Below are positions 1 through 8,143 of a DNA stretch of 64,000 nucleotides, piece after piece. The DNA is from CAVURS01 sp963795385 (GTDB lineage Bacteria > Actinomycetota > Actinomycetes > Actinomycetales > CAVURS01): the NCBI GenBank assembly GCA_963795385.1, contig CAWCHK010000002.1, positions 124,001-188,000 of the forward strand, written 5' to 3'. A program made the translations under genes and the position numbers. How positions within the stretch are numbered: the first letter of the stretch is position 1; the number at the start of each line of letters is the position of its first letter. A model generated the notes under the pieces. That model searched no databases, had not been told where the DNA came from, and worked only from the letters and a program-made list of their open reading frames with translations.

Positions 1-1301
1 TGATCCCCACGACCATCGGAGCGCTGCTCTCGGCCATCGGGATCGCAGGGATGGACCGGCTGGTGCAGCGCAACGTCCTCGCGATGTCCGGGCGAGCCGT
101 GGAGGCGGCCGGCGACGTGAACACGCTGCTCCTGGACAAGACCGGCACCATCACCCTGGGCAACCGGCAGGCCAGCGAGTTCGTCCCGGTCGGCGACATC
201 ACGCAGGCGGAGCTCGCCGACGCCGCCCAGCTGTCCAGCCTGGCCGACGAGACGCCCGAGGGCCGCTCGATCGTCGTGTTCGCGAAGACCGAGCACGGGC
301 TGCGCGAACGTCATCCGGGCGAGCTCGGGCACGCGACCTGGGTTCCCTTCACGGCGCAGACCCGGATGTCCGGCGTCGACCTCTCGGTCGAGGCGGGCGG
401 CGCGCCGCGCGAGCTGCGCAAGGGCGCTGCGGCGGCCGTGGCCGAGTGGGTCCGCGTCGGCGGCGGCAACGTCGCCGAGCAGGTCGGCCAGGTCGTGGAC
501 GGCATCTCGGCCTCGGGTGGCACGCCCCTCGTCGTCGGGGAGCGGGTGGGCAGCGCGGCCCGGGTGCTGGGCGTCGTCCACCTCAAGGACGTGGTCAAGA
601 CCGGCATGCGCGAGCGCTTCGACGAGATGCGCCGGATGGGGATCCGCACCGTGATGATCACCGGAGACAACCCGTTGACGGCTGCCTCCATCGCCTCGGA
701 GGCGGGCGTGGACGACTTCCTGGCCGAGGCCACCCCGGAGGACAAGCTCGCGCTCATCCGCCGCGAGCAGGAGGGGGGCAAGCTGGTCGCGATGACGGGC
801 GACGGCACCAACGACGCGCCGGCGCTGGCCCAGGCCGATGTCGGGGTCGCCATGAACACGGGGACGTCGGCGGCCAAGGAAGCCGGCAACATGGTCGACC
901 TCGACTCCGACCCGACCAAGCTGATCGAGATCGTCGAGATCGGCAAGCAGCTGTTGATCACTCGCGGGGCGCTGACGACGTTCTCGATCGCCAACGACAT
1001 CGCGAAGTACTTCGCGATCATCCCGGCCATGTTCGTCGCGGTCTACCCAGGACTGCACGTCCTGAACATCATGGGGCTGCACAGTCCGGCGTCGGCCATC
1101 CTGTCCGCCGTCATCTTCAACGCACTCGTCATCGTGGCACTGATCCCGTTGGCGCTCAGGGGCGTTCGCTACACGCCCTCCAGCGCGGCGGCCATGCTGC
1201 GGCGAAACCTCCTGGTGTACGGAGCCGGTGGCCTGGTGGCGCCGTTCATCGGGATCAAGGCAATCGACCTCCTCGTCCAGTTCATCCCCGGGATCTCCTG
1301 A
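1..1301 (+). CDS. kdpB: Potassium-transporting P-type ATPase subunit KdpB, C-terminal part
   Basis: Catalytic subunit of the high-affinity K+ pump KdpFABC in the cytoplasmic membrane. The reading frame is open from base 3, so the gene starts upstream of the window and the first internal ATG (base 51) is not its start. Visible are the phosphorylation motif DKTGT (Asp codon at 135), the hinge motif TGDN (near 660), MTGDGTNDAPAL (near 795) and the C-terminal membrane helices. The last about 430 residues are present; full-length KdpB is about 680-700. The stop overlaps the kdpC start by one base (TGATG), the usual tight coupling. kdpF and kdpA should lie just upstream. Identification is secure. 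Confidence 0.97.
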   Translation, partial: IPTTIGALLSAIGIAGMDRLVQRNVLAMSGRAVEAAGDVNTLLLDKTGTITLGNRQASEFVPVGDITQAELADAAQLSSLADETPEGRSIVVFAKTEHGLRERHPGELGHATWVPFTAQTRMSGVDLSVEAGGAPRELRKGAAAAVAEWVRVGGGNVAEQVGQVVDGISASGGTPLVVGERVGSAARVLGVVHLKDVVKTGMRERFDEMRRMGIRTVMITGDNPLTAASIASEAGVDDFLAEATPEDKLALIRREQEGGKLVAMTGDGTNDAPALAQADVGVAMNTGTSAAKEAGNMVDLDSDPTKLIEIVEIGKQLLITRGALTTFSIANDIAKYFAIIPAMFVAVYPGLHVLNIMGLHSPASAILSAVIFNALVIVALIPLALRGVRYTPSSAAAMLRRNLLVYGAGGLVAPFIGIKAIDLLVQFIPGIS

Positions 1302-2203
1302 TGCGCCTCCCCCGCTCGCTGGCCCAGCACGTCACTGCGCTGCGGACCCTGCTCCTGCTCACGGTCCTGACCGGCCTGGCCTATCCGCTCGCCATCGTGG
1401 CGGTGGCCCAGGTGCCGGGGTTACAGCACCGGGCCGACGCGTCACTCGTGCGTGTCGACGGCCGAGTGGTGGGCTCGGCCCTGATCGGACAGTTGTTTAC
1501 CGACAAGGATGGGCAGGCTCTGGTGCAGTACTTCCAGTCCCGCCCGTCTGCCGCTGGTGACGGTTATGACCCCACCGCGACGAGCGCGTCGAACCTCGGT
1601 CCGGAGAGCGTCGTCGACACCCTGGGCGACCCGGCCAAGGCCAAGGACCCCGCGGGCGACGGCAGCCAGCTCAGCCTGCTCAGCCAGGTCTGCCGGCGCA
1701 GCCAGGCCGTCGGCCGGCTGGAGGGGGTCTCCGGAGCCCGGCCGTACTGCACGCCGGGCGGCCTGGGAGCCGTCCTGGCCGTCTTCCACGCCGCTGGCGG
1801 CACCGGCCCCGTGACCCGGGTCGTCAGCCTGAACCAGGAGTGCCCCGCAGCGCCGTTCGTGCCGGCGTACCAAGGGGTTCCGGTCGTGTGCGCGACGTTC
1901 GGTGCCGACTACGGCAAGGGCGTCGTGACCCCTGTCCGCGGCACCGCGCCGAGCACCTCCGCGGTGCCCCCCGACGCCGTCACCGCCAGCGGCAGCGGGC
2001 TGGACTACCAGGTCTCGCCCGCGTACGCCGCGCTGCAGGTGCCGCGCGTGGCCCGGGCCCGCGGCGTCGACCCCGCAGCCGTACGTGCACTGGTCGAGCG
2101 GTACACGACCGGCCGCGCGCTCGGCTTCATGGGTGAGCCCGGGGTGAACGTGCTGAGGCTCAACCTGGCCCTCGACCGGAAGTACCCGTACCACTCCGGC
2201 TGA
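1301..2203 (+). CDS. kdpC: Potassium-transporting ATPase subunit KdpC with large insert
   Basis: Single-pass subunit that stabilises the KdpFABC complex and assists K+ binding. The N-terminus has the membrane anchor (LLLLTVLTGLAYPLAI) followed by GQLFTDKDGQALVQYFQSR, matching the family GxxFxxPxYFxSRPSAAG signature. The C-terminal PPDAVTASGSGLDYQVSPAYA and the Arg/Val helices also match KdpC. The protein is 300 residues, whereas typical KdpC is about 190-200. The extra about 100 residues sit between the NLGPES motif and the SGSGLD motif and contain four cysteines in the segment LLSQVCRRS...RPYC...NQEC...VVCATFG. The downstream kdpD start lies 80 bases on. The start is fixed by overlap with the kdpB stop. 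Confidence 0.95.
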   Translation: MRLPRSLAQHVTALRTLLLLTVLTGLAYPLAIVAVAQVPGLQHRADASLVRVDGRVVGSALIGQLFTDKDGQALVQYFQSRPSAAGDGYDPTATSASNLGPESVVDTLGDPAKAKDPAGDGSQLSLLSQVCRRSQAVGRLEGVSGARPYCTPGGLGAVLAVFHAAGGTGPVTRVVSLNQECPAAPFVPAYQGVPVVCATFGADYGKGVVTPVRGTAPSTSAVPPDAVTASGSGLDYQVSPAYAALQVPRVARARGVDPAAVRALVERYTTGRALGFMGEPGVNVLRLNLALDRKYPYHSG

Positions 2204-2282
2204 GGCGATCATGGATCGGCCGGGAGCAGCACGACCGGCAGGACCAGCAGAACCCGCACGACCCAGACGACGGCGAGGTGTG

Positions 2283-4829
2283 ATGGGACAGGGCCAGCTC
2301 CGGGTGTACCTCGGTGCTGCGCCGGGCGTCGGCAAGACGTACCGGATGCTCGAGGAGGGCCACCGGCGCCAGGCGCGGGGCACCGACGTCGTCGTCGGCT
2401 ACGTCGAGCCGCACGGCCGGCGGCACACGGACGAGCTGCTGGCGGGCCTGGAGGTCGTGCCTCCGGTCGCACTCGGCTATCGCGGGGCCACCTTCCTGGA
2501 GATGGACGTCGACGCCGTCCTGGCCCGCGGCGCCGATGTCGTCCTGGTCGACGAGCTGGCGCACACCAACGTCCCGGGCCGCCGGAACCCCAAGCGGTGG
2601 CAGGACATCCAGGAGCTGCTGGCGGCCGGGATGACGGTCATCACGAACCTCAACATCCAGCACCTGGAGTCGATCAACGACGTCGTCCAGGAGATCACCG
2701 GCGTACCGCAGCGCGAGACGGTCCCCGACGAGCTGGTCCGCCGGGCGGAGCAGATCGAGCTGGTGGACATGGCGCCGGAGGCGCTGCGCCGCCGGATGGC
2801 CCACGGCAACATCTACCGCCCGGAGAAGGTGGATGCGGCGCTGGGCAACTACTTCCGGGTCGGCAACCTCACGGCCCTACGCGAGCTGGCGCTGATCTGG
2901 CTGGCCGACAAGGTCGACGACGAGCTGGACGACTACCGCGAGCAGCACGACATCTCAGCGACCTGGGAGGCCCGAGAGCGGGTGGTCGTCGCGCTGACCG
3001 GTGGTCCCGAGGGCGCAACGCTGATCCGCCGGGCCGCGCGGATCGCCTTGCGGGCCAAGGGTGCCGACCTGATGGCGGTGCACGTGAGCCGCAACGACGG
3101 CCTCGCCGGCGCGAGTCCCGCCCACCTCGCGACCCAGCGGACGCTGGTCGAGAGCCTGGGCGGCTCCTACCACCAGGTGGTCGGGGCGAACGTCGCCTCA
3201 GCGCTGCTGGACTTCGCCCGCGGTGTCAACGCGACGGAGCTCGTCCTTGGCGTGAGCCGGCGCTCCCGCCTCACGCAGGTGCTCACGCCAGGGGTCAGCG
3301 CGACGGTCACCCGGGAGTCCGGGCCGATCGACGTGCACCTGGTCACGCACGAGGAGATCCACCACGGCCGCAACCGGATCGACCCCTCGACGGCGCTCAC
3401 CGCGCTGAGCCGCCCACGCCTGCTGACCGGGTTCGGCCTGGCCGTCGTCGGCCTTCCGCTGCTGACCCTGGTCCTGAGCCAGCTCCGCAGCCAGCTCTCG
3501 TTGCCGAGCGACATCCTGATCTACCTGGCCTGGGTCGTCGTGGCCGCCCTGGCCGGGGGGCTGTACCCGGCGCTGGCCGCGGCGCTCGTGGGGTCGCTCC
3601 TGCTGAACTACTACTTCACCCCGCCGATCCACCGGTTCACCATCGCCGCGCGCGACAACGTGATCGCCCTGGTGGTGTTCCTCGCGGTGGCGGCGGCGGT
3701 GAGCCTCACCGTCGACCGGGCCGCGCGACGTACCCGCGAGGCGGCCCGGGCGCGGGCCGAGTCGGAGAGCCTGTCGACCCTGGCCGGGAGCGTCCTGCGC
3801 GGGGCCAGGCCGTTGACCGCGCTGCTCGAGCAGCTGCGCGAGACGCTGGGCTTCTCCGGCGTGACGCTGCTCGAGCGTCGTCCGGAGGCTCCCCCCGGCC
3901 CGGACGTCTTCCGGGACTCCACCTGCTGGCAGGTCGCGGGCAGCGCGGGCGGCCCGCCGAGCGCGACGCCCGCCGAGGGTGACGCGGAGATCCTGGTCGA
4001 CGACGGGCTCTCGCTGGTCCTGCGGGGGCATCCGCTGGACGCGGGCGATCGGCGGCTGGCGCAGGCCTTCGCCGCCCAGGCCGCGGTGGCCCTCAAGCAC
4101 GAGCGCCTCGCCGTGCAAGCCGCGACGGCCGCGCCACTGGCCGAGGTCGACCGCCTCCGGACCGCCCTGCTGTCGGCGGTGAGCCACGACCTGCGGACGC
4201 CGCTCGCGTCGGCCAGGGCGGCAACGGACGGGTTGCGCAGCAAGGCGGTCGCGTTCAGCGAGGCCGATCGCGACGACCTCCTCGCGACGGTCGAGGAGTC
4301 GCTGGACCGGCTCACCCGGCTGGTGGAGAACCTGCTCGACATGAGCCGGCTCCAGGCCGGGGCGCTGGCCATGACGACGCAGCCGGTGCGCATGGCCGAC
4401 GCGATCGCCACCGCCCTCGACGAGCTCGGGGCGGCGGGAGAGGAGATCGAGGTCCGGCTGCCGGAGGGCATACCAGAGGTCCGGGCCGACCCCGCCCTGG
4501 TCGAGCGGGTCCTGGTCAACATGACCCGCAATGCCATCCGCTACAGCCCCGCCGGGCGCCCACCTCTCATCGCCGTCAGCGCACACGCCGGGTCGGTGGA
4601 GACCAGGGTCATCGACCGCGGTCCGGGCATCCCCAGTGACCAGTGGGACGAGGTGTTCCTGCCCTTCCAACGGCTGGGGGACCGCGACGACAGCACGGGG
4701 GTCGGCCTGGGGCTGGCCCTCTCGCGCGGCCTGACCGAGGCCATGGGCGGGTCGCTGGTCCCGGACACCACGCCCGGCGGCGGGCTCACCATGACCCTCC
4801 GGCTGCCCTGCGCGGCGGCGCCACCCTGA
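2283..4829 (+). CDS. kdpD: Sensor histidine kinase KdpD
   Basis: Membrane sensor kinase that controls kdp expression in response to K+ limitation. From the N-terminus: a KdpD domain with Walker A GAAPGVGKT (residues about 9-18), a universal-stress-protein-like domain (about 250-370), four closely spaced membrane helices (about 380-480), a GAF-like segment, then HisKA with SAVSHDLRTPL (phospho-His about residue 635) and HATPase_c with NMTRNAIRYS and the G boxes DRGPGIP and GVGLGLAL. I chose the ATG at 2283, preceded by GGCGAGG, because family members begin a few residues before RVYLGAAPG. An upstream in-frame ATG at 2211 would add 24 Arg/Pro-rich residues. The cognate regulator gene kdpE does not follow; a MarR regulator does. 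Confidence 0.95.
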   Translation: MGQGQLRVYLGAAPGVGKTYRMLEEGHRRQARGTDVVVGYVEPHGRRHTDELLAGLEVVPPVALGYRGATFLEMDVDAVLARGADVVLVDELAHTNVPGRRNPKRWQDIQELLAAGMTVITNLNIQHLESINDVVQEITGVPQRETVPDELVRRAEQIELVDMAPEALRRRMAHGNIYRPEKVDAALGNYFRVGNLTALRELALIWLADKVDDELDDYREQHDISATWEARERVVVALTGGPEGATLIRRAARIALRAKGADLMAVHVSRNDGLAGASPAHLATQRTLVESLGGSYHQVVGANVASALLDFARGVNATELVLGVSRRSRLTQVLTPGVSATVTRESGPIDVHLVTHEEIHHGRNRIDPSTALTALSRPRLLTGFGLAVVGLPLLTLVLSQLRSQLSLPSDILIYLAWVVVAALAGGLYPALAAALVGSLLLNYYFTPPIHRFTIAARDNVIALVVFLAVAAAVSLTVDRAARRTREAARARAESESLSTLAGSVLRGARPLTALLEQLRETLGFSGVTLLERRPEAPPGPDVFRDSTCWQVAGSAGGPPSATPAEGDAEILVDDGLSLVLRGHPLDAGDRRLAQAFAAQAAVALKHERLAVQAATAAPLAEVDRLRTALLSAVSHDLRTPLASARAATDGLRSKAVAFSEADRDDLLATVEESLDRLTRLVENLLDMSRLQAGALAMTTQPVRMADAIATALDELGAAGEEIEVRLPEGIPEVRADPALVERVLVNMTRNAIRYSPAGRPPLIAVSAHAGSVETRVIDRGPGIPSDQWDEVFLPFQRLGDRDDSTGVGLGLALSRGLTEAMGGSLVPDTTPGGGLTMTLRLPCAAAPP

Positions 4830-4834
4830 CCGCA

Positions 4835-4850
4835 CCGACCGGCGGGTCGG
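4835..4850 (+). terminator. Short GC hairpin after kdpD
   Basis: CCGACC and GGTCGG form a six-base stem around a GGCG loop six bases after the kdpD stop, followed by a G run and an AT-rich stretch. It could end the kdp transcript before the marR promoter. There is no U tract, so it is weak evidence for intrinsic termination. Confidence 0.3.
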
Positions 4851-4856
4851 GGGGGA

Positions 4857-4888
4857 TTATCTTTAGCACGGGTAATGAGTTATGCTAA
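4857..4888 (+). promoter_or_regulatory. marR promoter with dyad operator
   Basis: An exact inverted repeat TTAGCA-N14-TGCTAA (4863-4868 and 4883-4888) lies just before the marR gene, in an AT-rich patch that contrasts with its GC-rich surroundings. A -10-like TATGCT (4881-4886) overlaps the right half-site, and TTATCT (4857-4862) lies 18 bases upstream as a weak -35. Transcription would start at or near the ATG at 4893, giving a leaderless mRNA. The layout is what is expected for MarR autorepression. Binding itself is inferred. Confidence 0.6.
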
Positions 4889-4892
4889 CGAC

Positions 4893-5342
4893 ATGTCTCA
4901 CGTCGCACCACCGGTCCGGCCGGCCAGCGCCTCCAGCCTGGCGGCCGACCTCCGCGTCTCGGTGATGAAGCTGGCCCGCCGGGTCCGGCTGCAGCGCAGT
5001 GACGACGACATCTCCACCGGTCAGTACTCCGTCCTCGGAGCCCTGGTGACCCACGGGCCGCGCACGCCACGCGAGCTGGCCGACCTCGAGCGCGTCCAGC
5101 CGCCGTCGATGACCCGCACCCTGAACTGCCTGGTGGACGCCGGCTTCGTCGTGCGCACGGACCACCCCGAGGACGGCCGGCAGGTGCTGGTCTCGGTCAC
5201 TGACGAGGGCACCCGCGTCGTGCTGGAGACCCGCAAGCGCCGCAACGCCTGGCTGGCCCGGCGGCTGGCCGAGCTGACCGCCACCGAGCGCGAGACCCTG
5301 GCCGCCGCCTCCCGGATCATGCTGAGGCTGGCTGACGCGTGA
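4893..5342 (+). CDS. MarR-family transcriptional regulator
   Basis: Winged-helix repressor, 149 residues, normal for MarR. The recognition region reads TPRELADLERVQPPSMTRTL and the wing VRTDHPEDGRQVLVSVTDEG, both classic MarR features; dimerisation helices lie at both ends. Two in-frame ATGs exist (4875 and 4893). The second was chosen because the first lies between the operator half-sites and would overlap the -10. The stop overlaps the GTG start of the following MFS gene (GTGA), so the regulator and transporter are translationally coupled and the regulator probably controls both. The effector is unknown; the usual targets of such pairs are drug-like phenolics or lipophilic compounds. Confidence 0.92.
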   Translation: MSHVAPPVRPASASSLAADLRVSVMKLARRVRLQRSDDDISTGQYSVLGALVTHGPRTPRELADLERVQPPSMTRTLNCLVDAGFVVRTDHPEDGRQVLVSVTDEGTRVVLETRKRRNAWLARRLAELTATERETLAAASRIMLRLADA

Positions 5343-6616
5343 GCCCGACCTTCCGCGCCCTGAACTCCCGCAACTACCGGCTCTGGATCTCCGGCTCGAT
5401 CGTCTCCAACGTCGGCACCTGGATGCAGCGGGTCGCCCAGGACTGGCTGGTCCTGACGATCCTCACCCACCACTCCGCGCAGGCGGTCGGCATCACGACC
5501 GGCCTGCAGTTCCTGCCCATGCTGCTGCTCGCGCCGTACGGCGGGTTGATCGCCGACCGTCTGCCGAAGCGCCTGCTGCTCATGGCGACCCAGCTCGCGA
5601 TGGGCCTGCTGGCTCTCACCCTCGGGCTGCTCGTGGTCACCGGCGTCGTCCAGCTCTGGATGGTCTACGCGTTCGCCCTGCTGCTCGGCGCGGCCACCGC
5701 GCTGGACAACCCGGCCCGGCAGACCTTCGTCAGCGAGATGGTGCCGCGCGAGCACCTGTCCAACGCGGTGGGCCTGAACAGCGCGAGCTTCAACGCCGCC
5801 CGGCTGGTGGGGCCCGGCGTCGCGGGCCTGCTGATCGCCTGGATCGGCACCGGGCCGGTCTTCCTGATCAACGCCGCCAGCTTCGGCGCTGTCCTGATCT
5901 CGTTGTCCCGCATACGAACTCGCGAGCTGCGGGTGACGCCACCCACGCCGCGGGCCAAGGGTCAGCTGCGCGACGGCTTCCGCTACGTGTGGCACCGGCC
6001 GGACATCATGCTCATCCTGGTCATCGTCTTCGCCGTCGGCACCTTCGGGATGAACTTCCAGATGACGACCGCCTTCATCGCCACGTCGACCTTCCACAAG
6101 GGCCCGGGGGAGTACGGCATCCTCGGCTCCATCATGGCGATCGGCTCCCTGGCCGGCGCCCTGCTGTCGGCCCGCCGGGAGCGGCCGCGGCTGCGGCACG
6201 TCGTCGGCGCGACCTTCGCGTTCGGCGTGTTCGCGACGATCAACTCGCTGATGCCGACGTTCCTGCTGTTCGCGGTCACCCTCGTGCCGGTGGGCCTGTC
6301 GGCCCTGACCATGATCACCAGTGCGAACGCGACCGTGCAGATGAGCGTCGACCCGGCCCTGCGCGGCCGGGTGATGGCCCTCTACATGGCGATCTTCATG
6401 GGCGGCACGCCCGTCGGAGCGCCGGTCATCGGCTGGATCGGGGAGACGTACGGCGCGCGCTGGTCGATCCTCGTCGGCGGCCTGGTGGCGATCGCGACGT
6501 CCATCGGCGCCATGGCCTGGCTGGTGCACACCCGGCACCTGCGGCTGGGACACGAGCCGGGGTCCGCGCCGGGCCTGCGGCTCTACCAGCAAGATGGGGC
6601 CGTGAGCCGATCGTGA
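5339..6616 (+). CDS. MFS efflux transporter
   Basis: Major facilitator superfamily protein of 425 residues with about 12 hydrophobic segments. It resembles the EntS/DHA3-type exporters: it opens FRALNSRNYRLWISGSIVS, has GTWMQRVAQDWLVL in helix 1-2, the loop-2 motif GGLIADRLPKRLLL and the LDNPARQTFVSEMVP signature seen in this subfamily. It is the second gene of a marR-MFS pair, with the GTG start overlapping the marR stop. The predicted role is proton-driven export of a small toxic compound; the substrate cannot be read from sequence. Its stop overlaps the start of a very small membrane gene. Confidence 0.93.
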   Translation: MSPTFRALNSRNYRLWISGSIVSNVGTWMQRVAQDWLVLTILTHHSAQAVGITTGLQFLPMLLLAPYGGLIADRLPKRLLLMATQLAMGLLALTLGLLVVTGVVQLWMVYAFALLLGAATALDNPARQTFVSEMVPREHLSNAVGLNSASFNAARLVGPGVAGLLIAWIGTGPVFLINAASFGAVLISLSRIRTRELRVTPPTPRAKGQLRDGFRYVWHRPDIMLILVIVFAVGTFGMNFQMTTAFIATSTFHKGPGEYGILGSIMAIGSLAGALLSARRERPRLRHVVGATFAFGVFATINSLMPTFLLFAVTLVPVGLSALTMITSANATVQMSVDPALRGRVMALYMAIFMGGTPVGAPVIGWIGETYGARWSILVGGLVAIATSIGAMAWLVHTRHLRLGHEPGSAPGLRLYQQDGAVSRS

Positions 6617-6699
6617 ACCCGCGGGTGCGTCGCTGGGTCATCCCCGGTGCGCTCGCGCTGCTGGTCCTCGTCGTGGTGGTCGGCGCCCTGGTTCATTGA
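6613..6699 (+). CDS. 28-residue single-helix membrane peptide
   Basis: A GTG codon overlaps the MFS stop (GTGA) and opens a 28-residue frame. It has an Arg-rich N-terminus (NPRVRRW) followed by one uninterrupted hydrophobic helix (VIPGALALLVLVVVVGALV). The charge pattern suggests the N-terminus stays in the cytoplasm. Translational coupling to the transporter and the clean helix argue for a real product, perhaps an accessory subunit like other small transporter-associated peptides. The function is unknown and there is no direct evidence of expression. Confidence 0.55.
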   Translation: MNPRVRRWVIPGALALLVLVVVVGALVH

Positions 6700-6738
6700 G
6701 CTGGGCGCCGACGCGCTCGGTCGCAGACCCTCGACGTT

Positions 6739-7965
6739 CTACTTGTTCGTGGACGTCGGTGTGGGACAGCCGGGGATCGGGACGGGCGGCAGGCCGAGTC
6801 CGCCACCGACCCCTCCCACGATGCCGCCGACGACACCGCCCACCGGGCAGACCACCGACTGGACCGGGGTCGGCAGCTGCGTCGGCAGCACTTTGGTGAC
6901 CTTGGTGACGACCGACCCCAGGCCCGCTCCCGCACCGCCCCCGTTCGCCGCGCCGGGACGCGGAGGGCCCGAGGACGGAGGAGCGGCTGTGCTCTTGGCA
7001 CCGCCGGACGAGCCCGAGCCACCCGCCTTGCTGCCGTGAGCCTTCGGGCCGGAGCCGGCAGGCTTGGCCGTGTCCCGCGTCCCGGACCCACCGGCGCCGG
7101 ACGCCGCCGGCAGGTCCGAGAGCGGAAGCATCGTGACGCCGTGGCGGTAGGCCGACGCGATCGCCAGCACCGTCCGGGCGTAGCTGTCGGAGTCGTTGTA
7201 GCGGCGTACGGCGGTGTAGGCCTGGCCGGGGTCGGCGAGGTCGCCCGGTCCGGCGCACAGGTAGATCGCCGTGGCCGCGGCCGCGTCGTTGATGTCCTGC
7301 GGGTCCTTGACGCCGTCGCCGTCCAGGTCGCCACCGACGGTCCGCCAGGTGCCGGGGATGAACTGCATCGGCCCGACCGCCCGGTCCCAGACGGTGTCGT
7401 GGTCGTAGACGCCGCGGTCCGTGTCGTGGATCGTCGCCGTGCCGTTGCTGCCGTCGAGCGCGATGCCGAAGATGCCCGGGCGGGCGATGCCGCGGGAGTC
7501 CAGGGCGTTGCCGCCGTACCGGCCGTGGTCGCTCTCGACCCGGCCGATCGCCGCGACGAGGGCCCAGTCGATGTGGCACGCGGGATCGGCGTTGCCGACC
7601 ACGCCGGCGGCCTTGTGATAGGCGGCGAGGGCCGGCCCGGGGATGCCCTGGGCGTCCAGGGTCACCGGTGAGCCCGGCCCGCCGGGGGCAGGCGGCAGCT
7701 GCAGCCCGGGGGCACCGCCGCCGGGACCGCCCGCCGTGCCGGGACCCGCGATCGGCGTCCCCGGCACGACTGGCAGCGTCGCCCCCTTGGTGACCGACGC
7801 ACCCGCTCCTTGCGTCGGGCCCGTGGAGGCGCCGCTGCCAGCCAGTGCCAGACCCCCGCCGAGAAGGAGGAGCGCCGGCAGCGCCGCCGCCACGCCGCGC
7901 CGGAGATGAATGGTCGTCGGCTCTGCCGGGTCGCTCTCGCTGCCCAGCTCGCTCGGCCCGCTCAT
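6739..7965 (-). CDS. Secreted lytic murein transglycosylase (MltB/SLT type)
   Basis: Cell-wall enzyme of 408 residues that cleaves the glycan strand of peptidoglycan. An N-terminal hydrophobic segment (residues about 25-43) anchors or exports it. A Pro/Gly-rich linker follows, then the catalytic domain (about 105-270). The likely catalytic Glu is E144 in IGRVESDHGRYGG. MltB-type landmarks GPMQFIPGTW and INDAAAATAIYLC are present. The C-terminal about 140 residues are low-complexity Gly/Ser/Pro. DLDGDGVKDPQD looks like a calcium-binding loop. The ATG is preceded by AGGAGG. It ends 40 bases from the convergent small membrane gene. The family call is firm; its physiological role is not known. 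Confidence 0.9.
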   Translation of the reverse strand: MSGPSELGSESDPAEPTTIHLRRGVAAALPALLLLGGGLALAGSGASTGPTQGAGASVTKGATLPVVPGTPIAGPGTAGGPGGGAPGLQLPPAPGGPGSPVTLDAQGIPGPALAAYHKAAGVVGNADPACHIDWALVAAIGRVESDHGRYGGNALDSRGIARPGIFGIALDGSNGTATIHDTDRGVYDHDTVWDRAVGPMQFIPGTWRTVGGDLDGDGVKDPQDINDAAAATAIYLCAGPGDLADPGQAYTAVRRYNDSDSYARTVLAIASAYRHGVTMLPLSDLPAASGAGGSGTRDTAKPAGSGPKAHGSKAGGSGSSGGAKSTAAPPSSGPPRPGAANGGGAGAGLGSVVTKVTKVLPTQLPTPVQSVVCPVGGVVGGIVGGVGGGLGLPPVPIPGCPTPTSTNK

Positions 7966-8045
7966 CCCGCTCCTCCTCCGCCCCCGGTTCTCGCCTGGAC
8001 ACCCCGTTCAACGAGGGCACCCGCCCGGGGTTACGGCCCCACCTC

Positions 8046-8128
8046 GTGCTCCCATCCAGCCGCCTTGCTCCATCTCGGCCGGTCAGGACCGTCAGCTCAG
8101 CCCCGGATCATCGGCCGGATGGGAGCAC
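8046..8128. repeat. Long-arm inverted repeat between divergent genes
   Basis: Arms 8046-8062 and 8112-8128 pair over 17 bases with one mismatch (core GTGCTCCCATCC / GGATGGGAGCAC), separated by 49 bases. It lies in the 178-base gap between the transglycosylase and the divergent surface protein, where both promoters and leaders must be. It could be a DNA operator pair or an RNA stem in the leader of either gene. Confidence 0.6.
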
Positions 8129-8143
8129 CGGGATGATCTGCGG

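Noticed and set aside
446..1300. Long in-frame extension upstream of kdpC
   Set aside because: It overlaps kdpB in another frame and is Arg/Gly-rich noise typical of GC-rich DNA; KdpC begins at the coupled ATG.
51..1301. ATG at 51 as start of kdpB
   Set aside because: The frame is open to the window edge and the residues before it (IPTTIGALLSAIGIAG) are KdpB sequence, so the true start is upstream.
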